64,000 nt of DNA from positions 124,001 to 188,000 of the forward strand of contig NZ_FXTH01000005.1 of NCBI RefSeq assembly GCF_900182555.1, given 5' to 3'. Position numbers and translations under genes: made by a program. Below are positions 36,584-46,356 of this stretch, in pieces. Each line of letters opens with the position of its first letter. Within the stretch, counting starts at the first letter, position 1. The notes beneath the pieces were generated by a model. That model searched no databases. It saw only the letters and a list, made by a program, of their open reading frames with translations, and had not been told where the DNA came from. This DNA comes from Fodinibius sediminis. GTDB taxonomy: Bacteria > Bacteroidota > Rhodothermia > Balneolales > Balneolaceae.

Positions 36584-39217
36584 TTAATCGGCCCAAGCTT
36601 CGGCGTCCTTGAACACTTCGGCGAATTCGATCTCTTCACCATTTTTGCCAAGGGTGGCCTCAAATTCCACCGGGCGTTCTTCTTCGCGTTTGATGAGTTC
36701 AGTGGCCAGCTTATTGACGATCTCCTTCTGGATAAGTCGCTTGAGTGGTCGGGCTCCGTAAACGGGATCGTAACCGCGGGTAGCCAGCCAGTCTTTAACC
36801 TTCTCGGTGAGGTTGACTGTTACATTGCGTTTAGCCAGCATCTGGTGGACGCGCCGGAGCTGAATGTCTACAATGGCTCGCAGGTGTTCCTGGCTCAGCG
36901 GATGGAAGACAATGATGTCATCAACCCGGTTTAAGAATTCCGGGCGGATCGTCTTTTTAAGCTGGTCGATAAGTTTTTCCTGCAATTTATTGTACACTTC
37001 GTCCGAGAATTCTCCGCCTGTCTCTTCGATCTTTTCAGAGATCAAGTGAGAGCCGATATTGCTGGTCATTATGATGATGGCATTGGTAAAGTCGACGGTG
37101 ACTCCCTTATTGTCCGTGAGACGCCCTTCGTCAAGGACCTGCAGCAGGATGTTGAAGACATCCGGATGGGCTTTCTCAATTTCATCCAGGAGGATGACCG
37201 AGTAGGGATGCCGGCGAACGGCCTCGGTCAGTTGTCCACCCTCGTCATAGCCTACATAGCCCGGAGGGGCCCCCACAAGACGGCTGACACTGTGGCGCTC
37301 CATATACTCACTCATATCGATGCGGACCATCGCATTCTCGTCGTTGAAGAGAAAGTCGGCCAGTGAGCGGGCCAGTTCGGTCTTGCCCACCCCCGTGGAA
37401 CCAAGGAAGAAGAAGGAACCGATGGGTCGGTTTTCATCCTGAAGGCCCGCCCTAGAGCGGCGCACGGCATCTGATACGGTTTCAATGGCAGGATCCTGGC
37501 CTACAACGCGCTTGTGGAGCTCTTCTTCCAGGTGTACCAGCTTCTGGCGCTCGCTCTGGAGCATCTTGGTAACCGGTATGCCGGTCCATCGCGAAACTAT
37601 TTCCGCCACATCCTCGCCCTCCACTTCCTCCTTCAGCATGGCGCGTCCTTCCTGAATTTCTGCCAGTTGCTTGTTGGTTTCCTCCAGGTCGGTCTCCAGC
37701 TGGTTGATGGTACCGTATCGCAGTTCGGCCACCTTCTCGTAATCACCCTGCCGCTCGGCCTTCTCGGCTTCGTTGCGGGTGGTTTCAATCGCCTGTTTAA
37801 GATCACGGGTCTTCTGGATCAGCTCACGCTCATTATCCCACTGCACCTTCATGGAGTTGCGCTGTTCCTCGAGGTCGGCAAGTTCCTTGTTTATGTTTTC
37901 AATTTTTTCCTCAGCCTTGTCCCGTTTCAGGGCTTCCCGTTCAATTTCCAGCTGTCGAATCTGTCGTTCTATGCGGTCAAGCTCTTCGGGCATGGAATCT
38001 ATTTCCAGGCGCAATCGCGAGGCCGCTTCATCAATAAGGTCAATAGCCTTGTCGGGCAGGAAGCGATCGGAAATATAGCGGTGAGAGAGTTCAGCCGCTG
38101 CGACGATGGCACTGTCGGTAATGCGCACCCCGTGATGCAGTTCGTATCGCTCCTGGAGCCCCCGCAAAATGGAGACGGTATCCTCCACGGTCGGTTCCTG
38201 AATCTTGACTGTCTGCAGGCGTCGCTCGAGGGCCTTGTCCTTCTCAATGTATTTGCGGTATTCCGCCAGAGTAGTTGCACCGATGGCATGCAGTTCGCCG
38301 CGGGCCAGCGAAGGTTTCAGAATATTGGCGGCGTCCATGGAGCCTTCTGAGGCACCGGCCCCCACCAGGGTGTGGATCTCATCGATGAAAAGGATAATTT
38401 CACCTTCCGAGTCCTGCACTTCATTGACGACCGCTTTGAGGCGCTCTTCGAACTCGCCCCGGAATTTCGTGCCTGCCATCAGCGCCCCCATATCGAGGGC
38501 GACGATGCGCTTCGACTTAAGTCCTTCGGGCACATCACCGCGGTTGATCCGCAGGGCCATTCCTTCGGCAATAGCCGTTTTGCCCACTCCCGGCTCCCCG
38601 ATAAGGACAGGATTGTTTTTGGTACGCCGGGAAAGGATCTGCATCACACGGCGTATTTCTTGATCCCGCCCGATGACCGGGTCAAGCTTGTTCTTCTCGG
38701 CCAGCTCATTCAAGTCGCGGGCGTACTTTTTAAGGGCGTTATAGCGGCTTTCTGCGTTGGGATCATCCACCTTTTGTGAGCCGCGCACCTCCTGCATCAC
38801 GGTTAAGACATCGTCCTGGCGCACCCCGTGCTGCTTCAGAAGGCTGCCGGCCTCGCTCTCCGCAGCCAGCATCCCGATGAGCAGATGTTCAGAACTGATA
38901 TATTCGTCCCCCAGCTCATCGGCAGAGGACTGGGCCTGGTCAAAAAGCGCTTTGGCATCATTGGAGAGATACTGGCCGGACACGGAAGCACCCTTCACAA
39001 CCGGAAGCTTGTCAATGCGCTGCTCCAGTTCAGATTTCAACTGGGGAAGCCGGACTCCAACTTTATTGAGAATAGTGTTGATAATATTGTCCGCATCAGA
39101 AAGCAGTGCCAGCAGAATATGGGCCGGCGTTACTGCCTGCTGGTTATTGCCTGAGGCAATCTCAACGGCAGCCTGTACGGCCTTTTGGGCTTTGAGCGTA
39201 AACTTGTCCAGATTCAT
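36584..39217 (-). CDS. clpB: ClpB disaggregase (Hsp100 AAA+ chaperone)
   Basis: A hexameric ATPase of 877 residues that rescues aggregated proteins together with DnaK/DnaJ. It has an N-terminal Clp domain (1-145), AAA-1 with Walker [14 protein letters not shown] near 205, the coiled-coil middle domain (about 405-525) that distinguishes ClpB from ClpA/ClpC, AAA-2 with Walker [11 protein letters not shown] and [11 protein letters not shown], and the D2-small domain at the C-terminus. There is no ClpP-binding IGF loop. The length is normal. It faces away from the macro-domain gene across 205 bases; no CIRCE element was seen there. Confidence 0.96.
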   Translation of the reverse strand: MNLDKFTLKAQKAVQAAVEIASGNNQQAVTPAHILLALLSDADNIINTILNKVGVRLPQLKSELEQRIDKLPVVKGASVSGQYLSNDAKALFDQAQSSADELGDEYISSEHLLIGMLAAESEAGSLLKQHGVRQDDVLTVMQEVRGSQKVDDPNAESRYNALKKYARDLNELAEKNKLDPVIGRDQEIRRVMQILSRRTKNNPVLIGEPGVGKTAIAEGMALRINRGDVPEGLKSKRIVALDMGALMAGTKFRGEFEERLKAVVNEVQDSEGEIILFIDEIHTLVGAGASEGSMDAANILKPSLARGELHAIGATTLAEYRKYIEKDKALERRLQTVKIQEPTVEDTVSILRGLQERYELHHGVRITDSAIVAAAELSHRYISDRFLPDKAIDLIDEAASRLRLEIDSMPEELDRIERQIRQLEIEREALKRDKAEEKIENINKELADLEEQRNSMKVQWDNERELIQKTRDLKQAIETTRNEAEKAERQGDYEKVAELRYGTINQLETDLEETNKQLAEIQEGRAMLKEEVEGEDVAEIVSRWTGIPVTKMLQSERQKLVHLEEELHKRVVGQDPAIETVSDAVRRSRAGLQDENRPIGSFFFLGSTGVGKTELARSLADFLFNDENAMVRIDMSEYMERHSVSRLVGAPPGYVGYDEGGQLTEAVRRHPYSVILLDEIEKAHPDVFNILLQVLDEGRLTDNKGVTVDFTNAIIIMTSNIGSHLISEKIEETGGEFSDEVYNKLQEKLIDQLKKTIRPEFLNRVDDIIVFHPLSQEHLRAIVDIQLRRVHQMLAKRNVTVNLTEKVKDWLATRGYDPVYGARPLKRLIQKEIVNKLATELIKREEERPVEFEATLGKNGEEIEFAEVFKDAEAWAD

Positions 39218-39422
39218 AATCTTTTCGTTGATTCATTGAGTTTCATACGTTTTTTCTTCTGTTATTAAAGAAGCTAATATCATACCGCTTTTATATTTAT
39301 GCCTATTTTTCAGTGATGGCATGTCATAAAGCTGGACTAAATTCCTTTTTTCTGCAACATTGGTAGCGAATCTGCCATTTCTGTTGCCATTGACGTACCT
39401 TTGACAGTTTTGAGAAGGCTGA

Positions 39423-40016
39423 ATGATCGAAGGACATTTTCTTGTTGAAACAATTAACCGGGCATTAGACAAAATAATTATGAGAAAAATAACGATCGAG
39501 GATGTGACCATTGAACTCAAAAGAGGAGATATTGCTCAACAGGATGATATTGAGGCGGTAGTAAATGCAGCCAATGCCCAGTTGCGAACGGGCGGGGGCG
39601 TAGCTGGAGCCATACATCGGGCGGCCGGTCCGTCATTGGCTGAGGAAACGCGATCAATGGCACCCATCAAACCGGGAGAAGCGGTTATCTCAGGCGGACA
39701 CAACCTGCCGAATAATTACATTATTCACTGCCTGGGGCCGGTCTACGGGCGAGACAAGCCGGAAGACAAGCTCCTGGCTTTTTGTTATAAAAATGCGCTG
39801 CAGCTGGCCGAGGAAAACAAGATAGAGCGCGTTGCTTTCCCCGCCATATCCACTGGAGCTTTTGGATACCCGCCCCGGGAGGCTGCCAAAGTGGCCTTTA
39901 AGACCGTTAAAAGAGAAATACCGCGACTTAAATCAGTGCGGCTGATTCGTTTTGTGCTGTGGGGCGAAGACGCAATACAAGTACATGAAGAGGCAATGAA
40001 ACAGGTCCTGGGCTGA
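39423..40016 (+). CDS. Macro-domain ADP-ribose hydrolase (O-acetyl-ADP-ribose deacetylase type)
   Basis: A 197-residue protein whose core (residues 22-195) is a MacroD-type macro domain. The blocks are AVVNAANAQLRTGGGVAGAI (substrate Asn and glycine loop), IHCLGPVYG, and FPAISTGAFGYP. Such proteins hydrolyse O-acetyl-ADP-ribose or remove ADP-ribose from acidic residues. ATG 39423 has GAAGG four bases upstream and TACCTTTG (39396-39403) before it. ATG 39480 would begin exactly at the conserved domain but has no ribosome-binding site, so the start is not settled. Confidence 0.88.
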   Translation: MIEGHFLVETINRALDKIIMRKITIEDVTIELKRGDIAQQDDIEAVVNAANAQLRTGGGVAGAIHRAAGPSLAEETRSMAPIKPGEAVISGGHNLPNNYIIHCLGPVYGRDKPEDKLLAFCYKNALQLAEENKIERVAFPAISTGAFGYPPREAAKVAFKTVKREIPRLKSVRLIRFVLWGEDAIQVHEEAMKQVLG

Positions 40017-40043
40017 TAGGACCGGTGGATTTGCCGGTAGGGT

Positions 40044-40823
40044 CTATCCGTAAATCTCATTGAGCACAGCAGCCAGCCGGATACCTCCCTTGAGCAGCTG
40101 GCGGTCAAGGGGTTGTCGATGTACATACATGTACCGGTAGCCGATCTGGCGGTCGTCCGGCAAGGCATAGGCCTTGTTCCTGAGCTCCATGACTTCATGG
40201 GCCCAGTCTGTTATGGTTCCTTGTTGCCACCGGTCAATCTGTTGGGCCGTAGGATGATTGATGGCAGCCGTGAATTCGGTATAGCTTAGCTTCGTTTCAT
40301 CAATCATCCCGGAATCCCATACACGGTGAAGGTTGGAAGGTTCATAGAACCATTCGACCCGGGTATCGTTGCCGCCCCGGTCGTTGCCGGTTCCCACATG
40401 CATTGGCTGGTGAAGATCTCCGACAAGATGAATAAGCATTTTCAACTTTTCTTTTTCTTCAGCGCCCGGCAGCTCTCCTGTTTTAAGTTCTTCAATGATG
40501 GATCGGAGTGCCTGTATAAGATCCCCGTCGGGGTTTTTCTCTGTTTCTTCATAGGTCATGCCATCCGGGATGGTTACCCAGTGCCAGTCGCTGGTATAAT
40601 CATAGCTGGTATCGGACCGGATTTTATCCATCCAGGTGCTGGCGATAGCTATTGATTCGGGGCCCAGCAGTTCATGTACTCTCTGCCTGGCTTCCTCGCT
40701 CAAATAGTCAGCGGCAATTTCTCCAACGATACGGTGGCCATTTTTCCCCCATTTCTGCTGATCTGAAACCGGTGAAACAGTCGTAAGCGTTAGCAAAAAG
40801 GTGAGCAGTAGTGAAGTGATCAT
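40044..40823 (-). CDS. S1/P1-family zinc nuclease, secreted
   Basis: A periplasmic or secreted single-strand nuclease/3'-nucleotidase of 259 residues. The signal peptide is followed by the first zinc ligands W25 and H30 (KWGKNGHR); in this family the mature N-terminal Trp coordinates zinc, so cleavage just before W25 would be needed. The rest of the zinc cluster is visible as SDWHWV, HLVGDLHQPMHVG, GGNDTRV and NLHRVWDSG. It probably salvages phosphate or nucleotides. It converges on the macro-domain gene with 27 bases between stops. Confidence 0.87.
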   Translation of the reverse strand: MITSLLLTFLLTLTTVSPVSDQQKWGKNGHRIVGEIAADYLSEEARQRVHELLGPESIAIASTWMDKIRSDTSYDYTSDWHWVTIPDGMTYEETEKNPDGDLIQALRSIIEELKTGELPGAEEKEKLKMLIHLVGDLHQPMHVGTGNDRGGNDTRVEWFYEPSNLHRVWDSGMIDETKLSYTEFTAAINHPTAQQIDRWQQGTITDWAHEVMELRNKAYALPDDRQIGYRYMYVHRQPLDRQLLKGGIRLAAVLNEIYG

Positions 40824-40924
40824 GTGCTAAATTGATTTTATCAAAATTTTCAGACTGGTGAAATATCTCTACATTTCGAGTAGAAAGATATGTCCTTTTC
40901 AATATTTAACAAGTGATGTGACCG

Positions 40925-41302
40925 GTGGTTTTTTATGAATTGCTGAATATTTTTTTTCTGATCTTTCACTCCCTCCTTATCGTCTTCAATCTTCTGGGAT
41001 GGATTTGGAAGAGGACCCGGCGCTGGAATCTTGCCACATTGCTGGCAACGGCTTTTTCATGGACAGTACTGGGCATCTGGTACGGTTTCGGATACTGTCC
41101 GTGCACCCACTGGCACTGGCTGGTGCGCCGGAAGCTGGGGTACACCAGGATGTCCCATTCGTATATCCAGTTCCTGATTCAGGAATTTACCGGCTATGAG
41201 GTTGCTGCTGGATTGGTGGATGCGGTCACTGCCGGCTGCTTCGTGCTGGCCCTGTGCATTTCGATCTATGTAAACCTCAGGGACTGGAGGACGTCAGCCT
41301 GA
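40925..41302 (+). CDS. DUF2784 family membrane protein
   Basis: A 125-residue membrane protein with about three helices (5-27, 37-55, 90-115). It contains the DUF2784 signature [24 protein letters not shown]. The family's function is unknown. GTG 40925 is the likely start; no in-frame ATG is available. Its stop overlaps the 3' end of the convergent DnaJ-like gene by 9 bases, so the two transcripts are complementary at their ends. Confidence 0.75.
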   Translation: MVFYELLNIFFLIFHSLLIVFNLLGWIWKRTRRWNLATLLATAFSWTVLGIWYGFGYCPCTHWHWLVRRKLGYTRMSHSYIQFLIQEFTGYEVAAGLVDAVTAGCFVLALCISIYVNLRDWRTSA

Positions 41303-42298
41303 ACTGTTTCTGCCAGCCAGTTTCTTGAAGAGTTTTTTCTCTTCGGCCGTTAACTTTTCGGGCACTTGTACCTGTATGCGCACCAGCAGGTCGCCCTTTT
41401 TAGAAGGAGATTTGAATTTAGGCATACCCAGTCCCCCCAGGCGGAACTGCTTGCCTCCCGAGGTACCGGCGGGGATTTTAATCTTTGCTTTTCCGTCCAA
41501 TGTCTGAACAACAGTTTCGCCGCCCAGGACCGCTGTAAACAAATCGATCGGGTGATCGATGTAGAGGTTGTCACCTTTGCGCTCATAGCCTTCGGGCATT
41601 GATATGCGGACCGTCAGGTAAAGATTGCCGCGTGCCCCACCCCGTGCCTGCGAGGCTCCCTTGCCTTTGAGTTTGAGGCGCTGCCCGTCACTGATGCCGG
41701 CGGGAATTTTGACTCTCATCTTTTCGCTGCCCACGCGCAGCGTCCGGGAGGTCCCCTTGTAGGCTTCCTGCAGCGAAATGGTAACCTCAGCCTTTATATC
41801 CTGTCGAGTTTTCTGTTGTTGGCGGTTGGGGGAGCGGTACGTTCGGCTCTGCTGGCCCTGGGCCTGTCCGAAGGGACTGCCACCGCCTCCGAAGAGTGTT
41901 TCAAAAAAACTGGAAAATGGACTGCCGCTTCCCTGCCCGGAGGAGGCTCGGCCACCGAAAATATCATCCATGTTAACGCGATAAGACTGTTGACCACCGA
42001 AGCCCTGTCCCTGTTGTTGCCGGGCATACTGAGACCAGTCGAACCCCCCGCCGTTCCCGCCGGCCCGCTGATATTTTTTCCAGTCTTTGCCCACTTTGTC
42101 GTAAAGCTCGCGCTTCTCGGGATCACTCAAGACTTCATAAGCCTCCCCTACCTCTTTAAACTTTTCCTCAGCAGAGGAGTCATCGGGGTTCTTGTCAGGG
42201 TGATATTTTGCCGCCTTTTTACGGTAAGCTTTCTTGATCTCATCCTGAGAAGCTTTCCTGGAAACACCCAGTATGTCGTAATAGTTTTTGTATTCCAT
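41294..42298 (-). CDS. CbpA/DnaJ-like Hsp40 co-chaperone (class B)
   Basis: A J-domain protein of 334 residues. The J domain (1-70) has the HPD triad (H33-D35 in KYHPDKNP). A Gly/Phe/Gln/Ser-rich linker (about 78-165) follows, then the two beta-sandwich substrate domains with [16 protein letters not shown] and [17 protein letters not shown]. The zinc-finger of class A DnaJ is absent, as in CbpA. It would stimulate DnaK ATPase and hand over substrates, in line with nearby ClpB, HtrA and Hsp20. Confidence 0.9.
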   Translation of the reverse strand: MEYKNYYDILGVSRKASQDEIKKAYRKKAAKYHPDKNPDDSSAEEKFKEVGEAYEVLSDPEKRELYDKVGKDWKKYQRAGGNGGGFDWSQYARQQQGQGFGGQQSYRVNMDDIFGGRASSGQGSGSPFSSFFETLFGGGGSPFGQAQGQQSRTYRSPNRQQQKTRQDIKAEVTISLQEAYKGTSRTLRVGSEKMRVKIPAGISDGQRLKLKGKGASQARGGARGNLYLTVRISMPEGYERKGDNLYIDHPIDLFTAVLGGETVVQTLDGKAKIKIPAGTSGGKQFRLGGLGMPKFKSPSKKGDLLVRIQVQVPEKLTAEEKKLFKKLAGRNSSG

Positions 42299-42421
42299 TG
42301 TTCGAATTACATGCTCATCCTAAATCATATCATTCGCTATATGGTATACAGCAAATAAAGTGCCATAGTATCAAAACTAACGATTTGTCAAATATAGGCA
42401 TCTATTTCGTCAGCTTGTCAT

Positions 42422-42462
42422 AAAAAAAGCCTCCCCGATTAGCTCGGAGAGGCTTTTCTTTT
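42422..42462 (-). terminator. Rho-independent terminator after htrA
   Basis: AGCCTCCCCGA pairs with TCGGAGAGGCT (one mismatch), loop TTAGC, flanked by A-runs on the left and T-runs on the right. It lies 30 bases past the htrA stop and should insulate the dnaJ-like gene downstream. Confidence 0.8.
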
Positions 42463-42492
42463 AACAGTGGTTGAGAATGGTTTAGGAGCAAA

Positions 42493-43980
42493 TTAGAGCT
42501 CAATGGCGATATACTGGCTGTTGCCTTGTCGGTTGATATCCAGCAGAGCCACCTTCTCTTCACTTTCGGAGGCCGCCCGCATGGCTTCGCGGAATTCCCG
42601 TACATTACCGACGCCTTGCCGGTTAATGCCCGTGATTACATCTCCGCGCCGGAGTCCCTGCCGCTGTGCAGAGCTTCCGCGTGTTATCTCTGTCACCACG
42701 ACGCCTTCAAGACCCGGCTCAACCCGCAGCTGCCGGGCTATTTCGGGCGTAAGGTTGCGTACAATAAAGCCCAGCTCTTTATCCATCGACTCGGATTCTT
42801 CCGTGCGTCCCTGATTTACCGCCATCTCTTCGGGCTGTTCGCCAAGCGTGACAGTAACCTCCTGCATTTCTCCATCACGGTTAATTGTCAGGTCAATCTC
42901 CGTGCCCGGCGATGACGTACCAATAGCCGTTCGGAAAGAATCCCAGCTTTTGACGGGTTCGCCGTTCAGCGTCTGGATCACATCTCCTTTGCGCAGACCA
43001 GCCTCCCCGGCAGGACCGTCTTTTTCCACACTTCCAATAATAACACCATAGTCCTTGTCAAGATCCAGGGCGCGGGCCATGGTAGCATCAACTTCACCCC
43101 CCATGGAAATACCCAGGTAGCCGCGGACAACGCGTCCGTGCTCGATAATGGACTCCATGACGCTTTTGGCAATATTAATGGGCACGGCGAAGCCAATACC
43201 GTCATTACCTCCCGAGCGGGACGCAATGGCGGAGTTGATACCGACCAGTTCGCCATCCATATTTACCAGGGCTCCCCCCGAGTTTCCCGGGTTAATGGCG
43301 GCGTCCGTCTGAATGAATTTTTCATAGCCGGCCTGTTGACGCAGGATTCCGATAGAACGGTCTTTGGCAGAGACGATACCCATGGAGACCGAATGCCCCA
43401 GCTCAAGCTGGAGAGGACTTCCAATCGCAAGGACCATTTCCCCTACGCGCAGCTTCTCACTGTTGCCCAGCTTGATGACATTCAGATCGGGGGCATCCAC
43501 TTTAAGAACGGCGATGTCAGTTTGCGGGTCCGTACCGACAACTTTTGCATTATATCGCTTGTCATTGTATAGCTTTACCTCCACCTCATCGGCATCTTCA
43601 ACGACATGATGATTGGTAAGAATATAGCCGTCCCTGGATACGATTACACCCGACCCAAGGCCCTGGCGCTGATATTCCTCCGGCTCAGCCTGCGGATCGC
43701 CAAAAAAGCGCGCCAGCGGATTTTGGCGGGCCTGAACCGTTTGTGTAACGGTAACAGTGACGACCGTCGGATTGGTTTGATCGGCAATATTAACAATGGC
43801 ATCATTAAAATCCTTCAGCGATGGAGCTGTCTGCTGTCCAGAATCCTGAACATCCGTAGTTGGATTAAAATCAGGCATTGCAAATACAGATGCCTGTTCT
43901 GATTCAAAATCGATGGTATAAAATCCCAAGAGCAGTACCGCTACCAAAGCCAAAAACAGGTAAGAACGTACATTTTTCAT
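42493..43980 (-). CDS. HtrA/DegP-type periplasmic serine protease
   Basis: A Do-family protease and chaperone of 495 residues with one N-terminal hydrophobic anchor (about 6-21). The trypsin-like domain (60-260) has the full triad H125 (TNHHVV), D155 (TDIAVL) and S234 (PGNSGGAL). Two PDZ domains follow (about 285-375, GYLGISMGG ... GLRKGDVIQTLNG; and about 395-490, ITRGSSAQRQGLRRGDVITGIN). It degrades or refolds damaged envelope proteins. It is monocistronic between terminators. Confidence 0.93.
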   Translation of the reverse strand: MKNVRSYLFLALVAVLLLGFYTIDFESEQASVFAMPDFNPTTDVQDSGQQTAPSLKDFNDAIVNIADQTNPTVVTVTVTQTVQARQNPLARFFGDPQAEPEEYQRQGLGSGVIVSRDGYILTNHHVVEDADEVEVKLYNDKRYNAKVVGTDPQTDIAVLKVDAPDLNVIKLGNSEKLRVGEMVLAIGSPLQLELGHSVSMGIVSAKDRSIGILRQQAGYEKFIQTDAAINPGNSGGALVNMDGELVGINSAIASRSGGNDGIGFAVPINIAKSVMESIIEHGRVVRGYLGISMGGEVDATMARALDLDKDYGVIIGSVEKDGPAGEAGLRKGDVIQTLNGEPVKSWDSFRTAIGTSSPGTEIDLTINRDGEMQEVTVTLGEQPEEMAVNQGRTEESESMDKELGFIVRNLTPEIARQLRVEPGLEGVVVTEITRGSSAQRQGLRRGDVITGINRQGVGNVREFREAMRAASESEEKVALLDINRQGNSQYIAIEL

Positions 43981-44094
43981 ATCAAAATCCGTTTAAGTCA
44001 AGATTACTAGCATTTAATTAAGTTCTGATAGTTCATAAAACCGTTTGCAGTCGATGATTATTGTACAGTTTTGCGACTTTTATTTGAAATGAAA

Positions 44095-44124
44095 ACGGAA
44101 ACCCCCTTTCACAGGAGCTTCCGT
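44095..44124 (-). terminator. Hairpin after hsp20
   Basis: ACGGAA (44095-44100) pairs with TTCCGT (44119-44124), with weaker CCC/GGA pairing inside. On the minus strand TTTTC follows. It sits 30 bases past the hsp20 stop. Confidence 0.5.
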
Positions 44125-44153
44125 CTTAGGGATAGTATAAGTCAATTACTACG

Positions 44154-44582
44154 TTAGCTAATCTTAATCTGTTTCTTAACCTTGTCTTCACTTTTATCGA
44201 TGCTGATGTTCAGCAGGCCGTCTTCATAGGATGCTTCTATGCTTTCTTCATCAACATTGTCGGGCAATTGGAAAGAACGGTTGAAAGAACCGTATCGCGT
44301 TTCCACACGGTGGTACGTTTTGCCATCCTCCTTGTCCTGGAAACGCCGTTCACCACTGATGGTTAGACGGCTGTTTTCAAGGTTGATGTTGATATCGTCT
44401 TTTTTCATGCCCGGCAGTTCCACAGAAATATGGAATTTGGTTTCTGTTTCTGAAATATCAATGCTGGGCATAAATTTGTCACGGCGTGCATTTACCGCAT
44501 CGTTAAAAAACTCATCCATAATGTCCGAGAACCGTTTCGACATTAAGTTGCTTTCCGGTCGGTTATATCGCATAAGTGTCAT
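44154..44582 (-). CDS. Small heat-shock protein, Hsp20/alpha-crystallin family
   Basis: A holdase of 142 residues. The alpha-crystallin domain (about 42-140) has the family pattern SVELPGMKKDDIN, LTISGERR, GSFNRSFQLP and the DGLLNISI strand. The C-terminal IxI anchor appears as IKIS. ATG 44582 is firmly chosen: GGAGG lies eight bases upstream, one of the strongest ribosome-binding sites in the window; an in-frame GTG at 44597 has none. It would hold unfolding proteins for ClpB/DnaK. Confidence 0.92.
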   Translation of the reverse strand: MTLMRYNRPESNLMSKRFSDIMDEFFNDAVNARRDKFMPSIDISETETKFHISVELPGMKKDDININLENSRLTISGERRFQDKEDGKTYHRVETRYGSFNRSFQLPDNVDEESIEASYEDGLLNISIDKSEDKVKKQIKIS

Positions 44583-44799
44583 AGTGATTACCTCCACGAG
44601 GTTTTTTCTACATTAGTTGGTTTCATCAAACTCACTATTAGAAGAGCAATACCTGTGCCAAGGGCCTGCAGGCTCGGGAAGACTGACATTCAGCCAGCGG
44701 CGGCCTGCGTTTTTTTCAGAAGGTTCGGGAAGGAAGGTAAAGTTGTCACGCCCGGTTAGACAAAGCGGCAGTGAGGCCTGTTTTTGTGACAGGAAGCTG

Positions 44800-44859
44800 G
44801 TTAATGGTTATTAGTGTATTGGTGATTTGAGTAAATTGAAACAACTAATAACCATTAAC
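44800..44859. repeat. 16-bp perfect inverted repeat just past the DAHP synthase gene
   Basis: GTTAATGGTTATTAGT (44800-44815) and its exact complement (44844-44859) flank a 28-base spacer. The right arm ends 6 bases from the stop of the minus-strand DAHP synthase gene. It could act as a long-stem terminator without a T-run, or be one copy of a dispersed palindromic element. Confidence 0.75.
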
Positions 44860-44865
44860 GATTAA

Positions 44866-46248
44866 CTAGGCATAGCTTTTTTTCCATTCTTTGGCTACCA
44901 GGAAAGCCATCTCAAGACTCTGCTGGTAATTCAGGCGCGGATCACAGTAGGTTTCATAATTGTGATGGAGTTCGCCTTCATGGAGCCCTTTTGCTCCGCC
45001 TACGCATTCCGTGACGTTATCGCCGGTAAGCTCCAGATGAACACCACCCAGATAACTGCCCTGATCGCGGTGGATCGCAAAAGTCTTGCGTATTTCGGAA
45101 ACGATATCATCAAAATTGCGGGTCTTGATGTTATCATCGGTTGCAAAGGTGTTTCCGTGCATGGGGTCGCAGCTCCAGACCACCGGCATACCCTCATGTT
45201 TAATATTGCGGATCAGTTCGGGCAGGCCCTCTTCAACTTCGTCTTTTCCGAATCGGCTGATAAGTACAATTTTGCCCTGTTCGTGAATGGGGTTCAGCCG
45301 GTTGATCAGCTTCAGGGTGTGATCAAGATCATAGTTTGGACCGAGCTTTATCCCGATGGGGTTGCGGATTCCCCGCAGGTACTCTACGTGAGCCCCGTCG
45401 AGATCGCGCGTGCGGTTACCCAACCAGACCATGTGGGCACTCAGGTTGTACCAGCCGTCGCGGCGGGGCACTTTTCGGGTCTGTGCCGAGTCGTAGTGCA
45501 GGTTCAGGCTCTCATGGGAGGTGTAAACATTGACCTTCTGAACGGTATTGAAGGAATTGGGGGTGATGGTCTCCATAAAGCTGACCGCTTTCTGAATGGA
45601 GTTGACCATTTCTTCGTACTCCTTGTAATATTCATTTTCACGCATGAAATCCAACTCCCAGTACTCGGGGTGGTGTAAATCGGCAAATCCCTCGTCGGCG
45701 AGGGCCCTCAGGAAATTAAGGGTCATGGCCGCCTTGTTGTATCCTGTGAGCAGCCGCTGCGGATCGGGTACGCGGTCTTCACGCGTCGGATTGATACTGT
45801 TGATCAGGTCCCCGCGGTAATTGTGTATCTTCTCGCCGTCAACCATCTCAAAATCACGCGAGCGCGGCTTGGCATACTGGCCGGCAATGCGTCCGACACG
45901 AATAATGGGTGTTTCCATCTCGTGAATGAGTATGAAACTCATCTGGAGCAGCACCTTCAGCAGATTGACGATCTTGGGCGATTCACAGCCGGCAAAACTC
46001 TCGGCACAATCGCCTCCCTGCAGCAAAAAGGCTTTTCCGGCTGATACATCAGCCAGTTTTTCTTTGAGTGCTTTGACCTCCCAGGAGGTGATGAGGGGAG
46101 GATTATTTTTTAGCTCCTGGTATACCCGTTCAAGTTCAGCCTCATCCGGATAGGTGGGAAGCTGTTTGATGGGGTATTCTTTCCACGAGGTTGGGGACCA
46201 GTTCTTTGGGTTTGCCACTTCAGGAGCTGCGGATTTTTTGGAAAACAT
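44866..46248 (-). CDS. Class II (plant-type) DAHP synthase
   Basis: First enzyme of the shikimate pathway, joining phosphoenolpyruvate and erythrose 4-phosphate (460 residues, normal for class II). It carries LLQGGDCAESFAGC (metal cysteine C86-region and substrate contacts), PIIRVGRIAGQYAKPRS, the GIKLGPN strand, VWSCDPMHGNTF and GGVHLELTGDNVTEC, all diagnostic of the AroA-II family. No other aromatic-pathway gene is adjacent. Confidence 0.95.
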   Translation of the reverse strand: MFSKKSAAPEVANPKNWSPTSWKEYPIKQLPTYPDEAELERVYQELKNNPPLITSWEVKALKEKLADVSAGKAFLLQGGDCAESFAGCESPKIVNLLKVLLQMSFILIHEMETPIIRVGRIAGQYAKPRSRDFEMVDGEKIHNYRGDLINSINPTREDRVPDPQRLLTGYNKAAMTLNFLRALADEGFADLHHPEYWELDFMRENEYYKEYEEMVNSIQKAVSFMETITPNSFNTVQKVNVYTSHESLNLHYDSAQTRKVPRRDGWYNLSAHMVWLGNRTRDLDGAHVEYLRGIRNPIGIKLGPNYDLDHTLKLINRLNPIHEQGKIVLISRFGKDEVEEGLPELIRNIKHEGMPVVWSCDPMHGNTFATDDNIKTRNFDDIVSEIRKTFAIHRDQGSYLGGVHLELTGDNVTECVGGAKGLHEGELHHNYETYCDPRLNYQQSLEMAFLVAKEWKKSYA

Positions 46249-46356
46249 GCTTGGTTTATATCAATAATATAATTTTATGAATTTATGAAAATACAGAAAA
46301 TTCATTGAGGGAGCAATTCCGAACTGTCTTTATCAGGAGCTGTTGTGCGGTTAATG

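Noticed and set aside
37514-38350. 278-codon plus-strand frame opposite clpB
   Set aside because: Shadow of the ClpB coding strand, rich in Leu/Phe as expected from the antisense of a charged coiled coil.
39218-39422. CIRCE/HrcA operator for clpB
   Set aside because: No TTAGCACTC-N9-GAGTGCTAA or near match is present.
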